This document shows positions 21,450-32,870 of a stretch of 64,000 nt of DNA, in pieces. The first letter of the stretch is position 1. Every line of letters begins with the position of its first letter. Under the pieces are notes generated by a model that did no database searches, had not been told where the DNA came from, and was given only the letters and a program-made list of their open reading frames with translations. The position numbers were made by a program, and so were the translations under genes. The stretch is from Sipunculus nudus (lineage: Eukaryota; Annelida; Sipuncula; Golfingiida; Sipunculidae), in the NCBI GenBank assembly GCA_026874595.1, contig CM049307.1, forward strand, positions 92,664,330-92,728,329, read 5' to 3'.

Positions 21450-24236
21450 TAGCTCAGCTGACTGTAAGTCATCTGAGCTATAGCGATCACCCTTTATCCG
21501 GCGTCCGGCAAATCTCCTTGGAAACCCGAAATTAGGTCATGGTAACCTATATTTTGTGACTTACGGGCAGAAAACGTGATTTTGAGCACCTAGACAGTCG
21601 GACGGGGCACAAATTGTATCCATTAGGCCTAGAAACCTCTAACCTGACATTTTGGGACATCCCAGGCAAATGTCCTTGGAAACTTGAAACTAGGTCACTT
21701 TGACCTATATTCTGTGACCTATGAAAAAAAATTGGGAAAAGATGTCATATGAGCACCGTGAATATCAGATGGGGACAGATCGTATCTGTGCAGCCTAGAA
21801 TTCTGACACAATATCCTGGGAGTTTCTAGGCAAATCTCCTTGGAAACCTGAAATTAGGTCATGGTGACCTATATTTTATGACCTACGGGCCGAAAACATG
21901 ATTTTTAGCATCCAGACAGTATTTTTGTTTACAAATAATCATTAGCTCAGCTGACTGTAAGTCATCTGAGCTATAGCGATCACCCTTTATCCGGCGTCCG
22001 GCAAATCTCCTTGGAAACCCGAAATTAGGTCATGGTAACCTATATTTTGTGACTTACGGGCAGAAAACGTGATTTTGAGCACCTAGACAGTTGGACGGGG
22101 CACAAATTGTATCCATTAGGCCTAGAAACCTCTAACCTGACATTTTGGGACATCCCAGGTAAATGTCCTTGGAAACTTGAAACTAGGTCACTGTGACCTA
22201 TATTCTGTGACCTATGAAAAAAAATTGGGAAAAGATGTCATATGAGCACCGTGAATATCAGATGGGGACAGATCGTATCTGTGCAGCCTAGAATTCTGAC
22301 ACAATATCCTGGGAGTTTCTAGGCAAATCTCCTTGGAAACCTGAAATTAGGTCATGGTGACCTATATTTTATGACCTTGGGACATCCCAGGCAAATGTCC
22401 TTGGAAACTTGAAACTAGGTCACTGTGACCTATATTCTGTGACCTATGAAAAAAAATTGGGAAAAGATGTCATATGAGCACCGTGAATATCAGATGGGGA
22501 CAGATCGTATCTGTGCAGCCTAGAATTCTGACACAATATCCTGGGAGTTTCTAGGCAAATCTCCTTGGAAACCTGAAATTAGGTCATGGTGACCTATATT
22601 TTATGACCTACGGGCCGAAAACATGATTTTTAGCATCCAGACAGTATTTTTGTTTACAAATAATTATTAGCTCAGCTGACTGTAAGTCATCTGAGCTATA
22701 GCGATCACCCTTTATCCGGCGTCCGGCAAATCTCCTTGGAAACCCGAAATTAGGTCATGGTAACCTATATTTTGTGACTTACGGGCAGAAAACGTGATTT
22801 TGAGCACCTAGACAGTCGAACGGGGCACAAATTGTATCCATTAGGCCTAGAAACCTCTAACCTGACATTTTGGGACATCCCAGGCAAATGTCCTTGGAAA
22901 CTTGAAACTAGGTCACTGTGACCTATATTCTGTGACCTATGAAAAAAAATTGGGAAAAGATGTCATATGAGCACCGTGAATATCAGATGGGGACAGATCG
23001 TATCTGTGCACCCTAGAATTCTGACACAATATCCTGGGAGTTTCTAGGCAAATCTCCTTGGAAACCTGAAATTAGGTCATGGTGACCTATATTTTATGAC
23101 CTTGGGACATCCCAGGCAAATGTCCTTGGAAACTTGAAACTAGGTCACTGTGACCTATATTCTGTGACCTATGAAAAAAAATTGGGAAAAGATGTCATAT
23201 GAGCACCGTGAATATCAGATGGGGACAGATCGTATCTGTGCAGCCTAGAATTCTGACACAATATCCTTGGAGTTTCTAGGCAAATCTCCTTGGAAACCTG
23301 AAATTAGGTCATGGTGACCTATATTTTATGACCTACGGGCCGAAAACATGATTTTTAGCATCCAGACAGTCAGACAGGGCACAAATTGAATTGATAAGGC
23401 CTAGAATACTGTGACTTTCAGGGAGGTCCTAGACAAATATCCTTGGAATCCTGAAACAAGGTCATGGTGACCTATATTCTGCGACCTATAGGAAAAAGAT
23501 GTCGTATGAACACCCTGAATGTCAGATGGTGACAAATCGTATCTGTAAGGCCTAGAATCTTCTTACACAATTTCCTGGGAGGCTCTAGGCAAATCTCTTC
23601 AGAAACCTGAGATTAGGTCATGGTGACCTACATTTTGTGACCTACAGGCCAAAAACAGGACTTTGAGCATCAAGAAATTCAGGCAGGGCACACATTGTAT
23701 TTGTTAGGCCTAGAATCTTCTAATGTAACATTCTGAAATATCCTTCGCAAATATTTGTGGAAAACTGAAATTAGGTTACAATGACCTATATTTTGTGACC
23801 TTTAGGAAAAGAAGTCATAAAGGCACCCAGACAGTCATTCAGGGCACACATTGTACCTGTTAGGCCTAGAATCTTCTTATGTAACATTCTGAGACGTCCT
23901 TGGCCAATGTCCTTGGAAAACTTAAATTCTCCTTGAAAACATGAAATTGGATCATGGTGACCTATATTCTGCCAGCTATGGACCAGAAACATGATTTTGA
24001 GCACCCAGACTGACAGGGTACAAATTGTATCCATTTTCCTTGGATTCCTCTATTGTGAAATCCAGGGGGTCCTGAGCAGGTCTCCTATGAATCCTGAATT
24101 TTTTTATTTTTCTGTCCATTTTTTCAACACTGTAACTTTAGCCATAGGCTATTCTCACATACAATATATAACATTAATAAAAAAATGAGCACCCAGTCTA
24201 AATTAACTGAGCGTCATGACCCATGGGCCACTTGTT
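21450..24236 (-). repeat. Diverged tandem array element, block 2, inverted relative to block 1
   Basis: On the minus strand the block starts at AACAAGTGGCCCATGGG-CATGACGCTCAG (24208-24236) and ends at the hairpin 21450-21480, the same termini as block 1. The hairpin end has been amplified: hairpins also lie at 21943-21973 and 22668-22698, giving nearly identical units of 493 and 725 bases, with an extra 230-base segment repeated inside (22375-22610 and 23099-23340). Perfect AGGTCATGGTGACCT palindromes lie at 21856-21870, 22349-22363, 22581-22595, 23074-23088, 23306-23320, 23459-23473 and 23615-23629; AGGTCACTGTGACCT at 22185-22199 and elsewhere. Monomers from 23340 to 24130 are more diverged. 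Confidence 0.87.
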
Positions 24237-26099
24237 TTTTTATTGTTCTAACATGTTTTGTCTTGCAGGATCGCGCGCGATGTTTATTTGAGGTTCAGTC
24301 TCGTACGGACCCGTCCACAGCGGTCAGAAGGCCCCCACTTGTTGGACCCGTCCGTCGTTCTAACTCCACCGTCATGTGTCGGGGGCTGTCACGCCTTGAA
24401 GAAAGTAGTTATTAACATTAATTGTATGTACAGTTCGCTTTAATGAAGTCGCATGAGGGTCATATTTGCAGGAAGATGTTAAACATTTGATTATTTAAGA
24501 GACAGTGTTTAGGAGTAATAAATCTTGTGATTGATAATTGATAATCATATGAGGCAGACTTTTTGTTATATTTAGAATTAAGTTTAGTTGAGCCAAAAAA
24601 AAAATAAATAAATAATACTGTAAATCTGTAATATATGTTTACACCTCAGCCCAAAGTGATGTTGACACAAATTATTTTTTTTTATATAATATGATAACTT
24701 AATTATCATTATATTTTAAAGCAACTTCCTATACCCTAAAGGAAGCACGTAGCCGGCCCATAAAGGCCCTTTTAGGCTATTTCGGGTAACTTATGATTAT
24801 AAACTGCTAACATGATTGTATGATGTTTGCTGTCAATATAATACTAACTGATTGGGGTTTTTCACAGATATTTTGTTGGAAAACTGACGCTGGAACAAGG
24901 AAGACGATGGCAACTGGGCAACCATTTGGTCTCAATGTCTTATTCTAAGATCCTTGAGTTCAGTTATGGTCTCTGATCCAATGGCCTTAGTCTAAATCTT
25001 TTATTGGCTGGCTTAGACCACATCATTGGAACTCGTTTGCAAATACATTGCAAAAATGTATTCAATAATATCAATAAATAGATTTATGTAAATATCAAGA
25101 GATTTGTATGAATTGTGTCATTTTTTCACTGTGCCCATAGAATAATTCACATTCGAATGAAGACTCATAATAATATAAATAATTTTACGTCTATTAAAAA
25201 TCATGAAGTAAAACTCATGAAGTAATGAACCTGGAACATCTATCTGAGTATGTTATTGTTTTACTAACATTCATATTAACATTACTTTAAAAGAATGTAG
25301 TATCTAGCTAATCTTGATGCAAAACACTTGTTGCATGGATATGAGAACATCATGTACAGATAAGAATGAAAACCTAAGTCGAATGATGGGTAATCCACCA
25401 GGTTTTTTTTCACGGCTGAAGAAATCGGGTACCTAAAGGTATATTGACAACTATGGTTCTTAGAACATATCATGTCATCCTTATATATTGGATGTCAATT
25501 AGTAATTTTATAGAATGGTCTAGGTTCTTGTTACCCCTTTCGCCGATCCTCATTACTAAACAAGCATAGGAAAATTTACCGACTTGCTAAAAAGTATGAA
25601 TGATTTCAACTGGTCACGGGTCCGGCAAGTTACTTGTTTTACGTTTAAGCCTTCAAATATCAGAGGAACGGTAAAATAAGTTGCCGGAACCTAATTAATA
25701 TTGTTTTTAAACGATGTTTCTTTGAATTATTTATGAAACATAAAGTAACTATTAGGAATTTGCTTAAATAATTATACTGTGTCGCCACTTCCTTTATGTC
25801 CATACAAGGCGTGTGCAGGGAGCCGAGAAAAGCGACAAGTATAAACAGACCTAAAAAACAGTGTAAAGCCGGATGGGACTCTCACGGCCTGATATGAGAC
25901 TATATAAACCCCAGCAATTACCTTTATACATGAAAACACCACAAGTTTTATCAGATATTTTGCCAAAATGGCTGGTATTTATTCCCTGCAGGTGGCACCA
26001 CTTGCAAATTTTGCATTTGAAACATTTAAAGAGTGTTTCTTTTGCTGAGATGTAGGTATATTTCGGTCACAAGTAATGACAGAAATTTTGGGTTATGCA
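24237..26099. other. No gene recognised
   Basis: A weak exon-like stretch follows an AG at 24269 and is open to about 24413 (DRARCLFEVQSRTD...). Nothing in it is recognisable and no partner exons were found. The rest is AT-rich and featureless by eye. From about 25920 the segmental duplication shared with 31130 begins. Confidence 0.45.
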
Positions 26100-26602
26100 T
26101 GCGGCAGGGACCTCAGCAATGGTAGCTTGACTACAGTCTGGTGTACATTTGACATGATTCAGTACACCCACAGACTTGTACTGTTCAATTCCCACATATG
26201 TTAAAAGACTCGACTATTTATAATTTTTATTTATTAATATATGGTCGTGAAAGATCTTATCCTTTTGCATGACGAACTGCCCAGTACAGGATAAGTCAGC
26301 GGAATATAATTTACTAGTGCCTCGAAAAACGTTTAAAGTTGAAGTAACACCCTTTATCTTGTGAATAACTGTATGAAACGAATGTATGTCTTTAGAAGAC
26401 GAAATCATTTGTTAGGATGAGTTGCAAGACTACAAAAATAACAAAAAGGTTTATATATGTAGATGACACGATTATTCAAACACTGCCTCTGTTGATTCAA
26501 CCAGGACCTCTGTGGTTTTGTGTTTATTTTTGCGACAGCGTACAAGTTAACCGGAAGACACATTAGTAAAAACACCAGTCAGCCTGGTGCACTTCACACT
26601 GG

Positions 26603-26608
26603 TATATA
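26603..26608 (+). promoter_or_regulatory. TATA-like box upstream of exon 1A
   Basis: TATATA lies 47 bases before the ATG of exon 1A. The corresponding place in unit 2 reads GATAATA, so only unit 1 keeps a TATA-like element. Assignment as a promoter is an inference from position. Confidence 0.4.
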
Positions 26609-26654
26609 GATTGTGAATAGACGTGAAACTGACTTTTTGCATCAGACAACGGTA

Positions 26655-26677
26655 TGAATAGAGCTGGACAGCTTAGG
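26655..26677 (+). CDS. Candidate first coding exon 1A of the kringle/EGF receptor
   Basis: Seven codons and two bases, ATG to AG, followed by donor GTATGT. It reads MNRAGQL plus a split Arg codon and ends in phase 2. Joined to exon 2 at 40306 it gives a basic n-region followed by a hydrophobic stretch (FTVLAFWFI), a good signal peptide. Exon 1B in the other duplication unit has the same length, phase and pattern (MN-x-x-x-QL-R). Conservation of start codon, reading phase and donor between diverged copies supports both as real or recently real exons. Confidence 0.6.
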
Positions 26678-26904
26678 TATGTATTTTTTTACGTTTAACA
26701 CATTTCTATTGCGTTAATCATATAGTCATTTCAGATAATGGCGATGGGATAATTAAATTAATATATTAATTTGGTTTCTCTTATGGCCGGAATCTGTGAT
26801 ACATTATTAGATGCACAGGGATCACGTTGTGCCTTATACATTACATTTACACTTATACATTGTGCTAAGTCATGCCGCTCACTTGAAGAATACGCCATGT
26901 AACA

Positions 26905-27085
26905 TCATGGTCGATAAATGTATATATATTATTACCAGTTGTTTCTCAACCAATATTACTATCATCGGTCACTATTATCGGCTGTTTGACTGGTAAGAAA
27001 TTAATAAAAGGACTGGTGGCGATTCATTTTTCTTTATTTTAACTTCTGGAGGAGTCTGACCACCCAACTCCGTTCAGCAAGCGCG

Positions 27086-27118
<33 letters not shown>

Positions 27119-27419
27119 GTCCGTTCAGAATCCTCCAATTAATCCCAAAATACCTTATATCATATGCTTTGTCTTGTCAAGGATCGCCGAAAATGATACT
27201 TGTGTACTTATACGCCTGCCTAATTTGGAAAGCTCCAGCTCGCTCAGGGGGTATGGCCAACAGCTGACCAAACCAGCCTTCTACTTAATCACATTACCCT
27301 GCCTCCTAGTCACACAATAAAACCTAATGCCTAAACTAAATTTTTAAATCCTTATGGTAATAATATTAACATCTGGGAACGAAAGGAAACAGAGGTCAGA
27401 TGCACACTAAGACAGCTTA
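26905..27419. other. Intronic sequence, CT-rich tract
   Basis: No gene recognised. An imperfect (CT)n run lies at about 27086-27118. Confidence 0.5.
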
Positions 27420-27811
27420 CTGAAGGCTAATTGAAATTAAAGTTTATACTTGACAATCGTATCCATTGAAGTTCCTACGTTGGGATGAGGTTGATTATTA
27501 TCATGTTTATAAATAGCATGGTGAATGTGTATTGGGAAAATCATCTAATGATCATGAATAAGAACAACTTTAAGAATAATTTATAATGAAATTTCTGAAA
27601 TGGTAGAAATTTTGAGTAATTCTCATCATTCCAATGTTTTATTCTCTAAATGGCAAAGGTACATACAAAATGTCAAACATGTTCGTCAAATTGTTACTGT
27701 GATATTTAAAATTTACAAAATAATCAAAATATATTAGTTATTTAGAAATTTATCAAATATTACCTGAATTTTTAAGGAGTGGCTAACGATTTGATCCATT
27801 TTTTGGATATA

Positions 27812-28641
27812 CAGTAAAGACCGTTTTTCCAAAAGCATCGGGGGACAAGCTTTTCTTTCAGAAAAAAAAAATCGGGTCAAGCGGCAAGTTTTCATGACAG
27901 TTAACGCCATTTTTTTGAGGGAACACTGTTTTCCTTTACAGCATTCGTGATTGACATATAAAAATATTGGCTTCATTGCAGAGCTTGGTAAAGATTAGTC
28001 TAACCGGATACGTGGGTGCCATTTTTTTTTCAAACAAATCCACCGGAAAGTTTAAGGATTGTCAGCTGGTCATCAAAGCATAACGCTGTCCGTTTTCAAT
28101 TCTTTGATTCGATATCTCTGACAAGATAGAGTAAGACGATCGTATTTGAGTAATATGTTTTTCTTGACAGTAAACATGAAATGATGAATATGCTGCATAA
28201 CAACGAGCTTAGACAGATGACACAATTGCTCTTGAGAATGAACCGCTCATTAGTATGGCTAGGCCCGCATTGTTTTGCCTGACACCTAAACCTGCTTGAG
28301 CACAAGCAATGTGTGAATGATACTACACCAATGTTCATGCAAATAAATTGCTCAGTTACCCTCCTAGCCAAAGCGGAACAACTTTGCTTGTTTAAGTACA
28401 AACGACATATGCTTGATAACACACAAGTGCCCTTGGATAAACTATAGCTATAGGGAGCCTAGCGGCAGCGGGACTAGCGCGACTAGCAGTAGTTTTCACA
28501 CCACTGACTGTAGGATCATTTGATATATTTACATGCTGGGAAAATATTTCGTAAATCCGAATAAATTTTCGATTCCAAATTTTAAATTTTGGAAAAACGA
28601 ATTTTCAGAAATTCGGCATTCGGAAAAACGGCGCTATACTG
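27812..28641. mobile_element. pogo/Tigger-like non-autonomous DNA element (MITE)
   Basis: The left end CAGTAAAGACCGTTTTTCC and the reverse complement of the right end, CAGTATAGCGCCGTTTTTCC, are matching terminal inverted repeats beginning CAG, flanked on both sides by TA (27810-27811 and 28642-28643). TA duplications and CAGT termini fit the Tc1-mariner/pogo group. The 830 bp interior has no transposase-like ORF. It sits between the two duplication units. Confidence 0.75.
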
Positions 28642-29133
28642 TATATTCAGATAAGCAATGCCAGTTTTACATTTATATGATACCAAATATTCGATTATTA
28701 AGCGTATGATGATATACAGAATTGAAAGTCTACATCAATAAACTGAAAAGGGCTAATAAAGTTGACAACCTGTATGGCTGAAGTTATTAAATAATTTTTC
28801 TCCTAACAAATTATTATCAACAATTCTCAATTGAAAGGAGCAAAAGGCTCACAGAATATTAATCACCGGAACCTTATTCTTTCGAATAGGATTTCCTGAG
28901 TCCTTATCTGTATGTTGGTAATAATTTTTTGACAGACAATTAATTACATTTATTTATTTTATATTTACACATGCAATAGGTTTAAAATGACATAATATCA
29001 AGTATATGACAAAAAGAGTAAATAAATTCAGTATTGTTTTTACTTCTACTTCCAACAATATTATCATGCGGATAATGTGTTTGTGCTACAGCTAAGCATG
29101 AAAGTAGAAGTATAAATATCATGCTATATGTGA

Positions 29134-29181
<48 letters not shown>

Positions 29182-31129
29182 AATATTTTCATCAGCAAGG
29201 GCCATAGAAACCATTGTTCAGTGTGAGCCCAACTTAATTATTAAAATCTTAATTAAGGGGATTCTAGCGATATGTATATGATAATTGACATCCGGAAGGG
29301 ACATGGAAAGCTCAACCATGATGATATAAGTATATCCCTATCTGTGTTTGTCATCCCTTTTCTATGAAAAAAGCCTGTTTGATATCTTAAGTGAAACTTA
29401 ATCATCAGCAGCTTTGTTCTCAAGAGTGTGACATAATCATCGTAATAATAATGATGTGTACAGAAAGATAAGACTGCGTTTCCTATTTTCGATATTAAGC
29501 TACATCCTTGATCAGAATACCTCCAAACGTGATGACCCAATAGTATAATATAAAGAGACACATGTTCCATGTATCAGCTCAATGCATATTGTACAGTAGA
29601 AGAGATATCTTTGCTAATATGCACTATAAAATATGCTTAAAATAGTTCACATGGTTGTCACAAGTCACTTCTGACAAGTACAGATCATTATGATTTTATC
29701 TTGGTTATATTAGTATACATAACATAGGTTTAATACCTTAGACTCCTAAAATGATTCATGTCCAGATTCAGATGTTACTTTTCTTGACAGATTTGCTATT
29801 ATTGTGTGCAGTCATGCATGCTTTACGTAAAGACGTCCTTAAAAACACATTGGAGGAGTGTGTAAAACTTATAACGTTTTCTTTAGGTAAACTTAGGTCT
29901 TCAATCTGATTTACCGGTACTATTTTATCATTTACATGACATACATTTTACAATTCCGTCGGGCAGAAGTTTGATTCATTTTTAGGAAGTACGAATCAAT
30001 TTGTAATTCCCAGCATGTGACATACGGGCGATAACTGTAAGACAAATTTGATAGGAATATTTGACGCCTTAAATTCCTTCGCTTGCTTCATGAATGCCAA
30101 CTGGCCCAAACGCTTAAATATGTTCATGTGTATAGAGACTATATCCTCCTGCCACGAGGAATTAATTTAAAACACTAGTTATAGCATTCAAGGTAGGTTA
30201 TTACTTTCAGAAATTTATTGTATTGTATTTATGAATGTTATTTTCTTGTATATAAATACCCTCCAGAAATATTAATACCTGTCATGGTCCATGTGTTCAT
30301 ACTGTTTTGCTGGAGGCTTCATATTGCGTTCATGTTTGGGTCCTGATGGGCTTCATTGATTAAATGCAATGGCCATTACAAACAAAGTCATATGATCGGA
30401 TTAAAAATGGTTCAGATACTTTGCATAAATGTCTGGCGGCTCCTGTAGTCGGCAGCACTTGTTAAAAGATGCATTTTGCATTTAAATATTTAAACAGAGG
30501 TTTTTGCGGAGATGCCGGAATATCTTGGTCATTAGTGATGACATACATTTTTGATTTATACGTGGGGTGGGGGGGGGGTTGTAGGAGCCTCAAGGCATAG
30601 TATTAGTTGCGCGGTTAAATATAAGGCAATATTTATTTTTTTTATATAACACATATAAAGTATACGTTTCATAAACCCATAAACACAGAGCAGTATATGC
30701 TGCATATAGAGCCTAATTTTAAAAATACTATCGACGATTACCTCATATATTAATAACAAATTTGCTTCTCATGACCTCGATAACTGTATAACATAATATT
30801 ATTAAGAACTGGCAACAGCTAAACTAGTAAACATAACATTAATATAAAACTTTTTTTTAATTGGGAGCAGTTCATTTGATCTTTGGGGAAACGTATTGCT
30901 GCAACCTGGTAAAAAAATAAATTATTTATCTCGTACGTACGATATAATATCTCGTATGTACGACATGATAAATCTCACAGACCTGATTCACAGACTACAC
31001 AACAGGCCGATACATATATGTATAAGCAATATAGACCAGCAAAATAATGAATCTTCTCCACCTCCTTTTTTTCTATTTTCAAGTGGCAGCAATACGCTTC
31101 CGTATATATTTTATATATATTTTTTTATT
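28642..31129. other. Intronic or intergenic sequence, no gene recognised
   Basis: AT-rich. Contains a (TA)n tract at about 29135-29179, a G-rich run at about 30561-30579, and a short third relic of the segmental duplication at about 30411-30545. Confidence 0.5.
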
Positions 31130-32870
31130 TTAACATGAAAAGTCCACAAGTTTTGCTGAGATATTTTGCCAAAATGATTGGTAGATGATTCAATCGATGC
31201 AGGTGGCACCATTTGTGTTAAGATATAATTTTTTGTATTTAAAGCACTTAAAAGAGGTTTTTGCACAGATATGGATATATTTTCGCCATAACTCAAGTTA
31301 TGCAAGCGACGGGGAATTTACGAGCCAGTGACCTGAGGGTGTATATCAGGCTATATTTATTTTGCTGATAGCAAATGTTAAGTATCCGTTACACAGACCA
31401 TGGAAACAAGGCATGATGTTATGTAACACATCAGCTAACTCTCTCCTGGGTCAAAGGTACATCAGATATCGATACTATGGGGATCATTTACGTTAGATCC
31501 GCATCACATTATCTCGGTAAATTAACAGTTTGTTGCAAAAATTGATCTTGTGCAATGAATACGCTCAGTACGCATTGTACAGTTGTATAATAAAACTCGC
31601 TCTTAGACAGTGTTTGAACACCCAAAGCACAGCTTGACTACAGTCCGAATTTGATATTACTTAGTACACCCACAGACTTGAATGGTTCAATTCTCACATA
31701 TGTAACACGATGAATAACTGCAAGGCCTCACTTTTTGTAATTTATATTTATAATATACGGTGATGAAGATCCCATGACTAACTGTCCACTGCAGGACAAG
31801 TTAGCGAGAAATATGTTTACTTGCGCGTCGTATTAGCGTTTAGTGAAGAGGCAATACCCTTAATTAGTGAATAACTGTGTGAAAAAAATATATGTCAGTA
31901 GCAGACGAAACCATCTGTTAGGTCAATGAGTTTGAAGACTACAAAAACTAGATGAAACAATGTTTAAAACTCTGTCACTAGTCATTTAACAATGACCTAT
32001 GTCGTTTTGCGTTAATCCTAGCGTCTGCGTACAAGTAAACGGGAATAAACATCCGTAAAAACCCACATGGGCATGATTCTTTCAGAGATAATAATATCCT
32101 TGATAAATATCATGACCAGTCAGGCAGGTCTTTCTGGACACTGCAACAGTTGGATAATATTCCTGATCACTTTACCCACTCATTTTGGATCTGAACAGGC
32201 CTGATATTCAATTTGGCATCAGACAATGCAATGAATTTGGGTGAACAACTAAGGTAGGTAGCTTCAGTTTGACAGCTAAATTCAGAATGCCTAGCAATTT
32301 TCGTTTTGAGTTTATAATTTGGTATTTCATGTATTCACAGTTCGATTATTTAAATTATATATTCATTTTGTATTTCTTGTGATTGGAATCCGTGATACCA
32401 TTATGAGATGCTCAGAGATCACGTCGTGCCTCACAAAACTCTTTATGCATGCAAGTCATGCTGCATAGTGGAAGAATGCGTCATGTAACACCATTGTCGA
32501 TTAATGGAACATCTGTGAACAACATACCAGAGATGAAAGAAACAGAGGACCCATGCAACACTAACACAAATTACTGAAGGGAAATCATAATCAAACTTTA
32601 AACCATGACAGTCGTGTCCACGGAAGTTCTTAAGTTGTGACTAGGCTAATTTTTTTTTATCTTTATAAATAGCATGATGAATGTGGATTGGACTTATTAT
32701 CTTATAATCATGAATAAGATAACACTGATGAAAAATTTATTTACCATTTCTGAAACGTTAGAAAATGGGAAGGAATTTTCATCATTCCAATTGTTATTCT
32801 CTTAATGGAGTCTATGTTTTGGTGATTTATAGATACAGCCGATGGGAAAGGTGCATACGGGATCTCAAAT
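31130..32870 (+). repeat. Segmental duplication, unit 2 (contains exon 1B)
   Basis: Partner of 25920-27640, with the same block order and orientation. The LINE insertion site lies immediately after its right end. Confidence 0.8.
32231..32253 (+). CDS. Candidate first coding exon 1B of the kringle/EGF receptor
   Basis: ATG to AG, 23 bases, followed by donor GTAGGT. It reads MNLGEQL plus a split Arg codon, in phase 2, compatible with exon 2. It is closer to exon 2 (8.0 kb) than exon 1A (13.6 kb). Which of the two is used, or whether both are, cannot be decided here. Confidence 0.55.

Larger units (their letters stand above)
25920..27640 (+). repeat. Segmental duplication, unit 1 (contains exon 1A)
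   Basis: Blocks in this interval recur in the same order in 31130-32870. Examples: CAAGTTTT...GATATTTTGCCAAAATG (25940/31150); GCTTGACTACAGTC...CACCCACAGACTTG (26130/31630); the exon 1 region (26641/32216); GATCACGT-GTGCCT (26818/32417); and TTTATAAATAGCATG-TGAATGTG-ATTGG (27507/32663). The copies are clearly diverged, about 5.5 kb apart. A shorter third relic lies at about 30411-30545. Confidence 0.8.

Noticed and set aside
21500-23340. CRISPR-like array (regular repeats with palindromic parts)
   Set aside because: Repeats are long, diverged monomers without unique spacers of constant length, in eukaryotic DNA; they are satellite or transposon monomers.
28982-29182. Minus-strand ORF with repeated Ile-Tyr
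   Set aside because: Translation of a (TA)n microsatellite; the same applies to 41008-41196 and 59778-60038.
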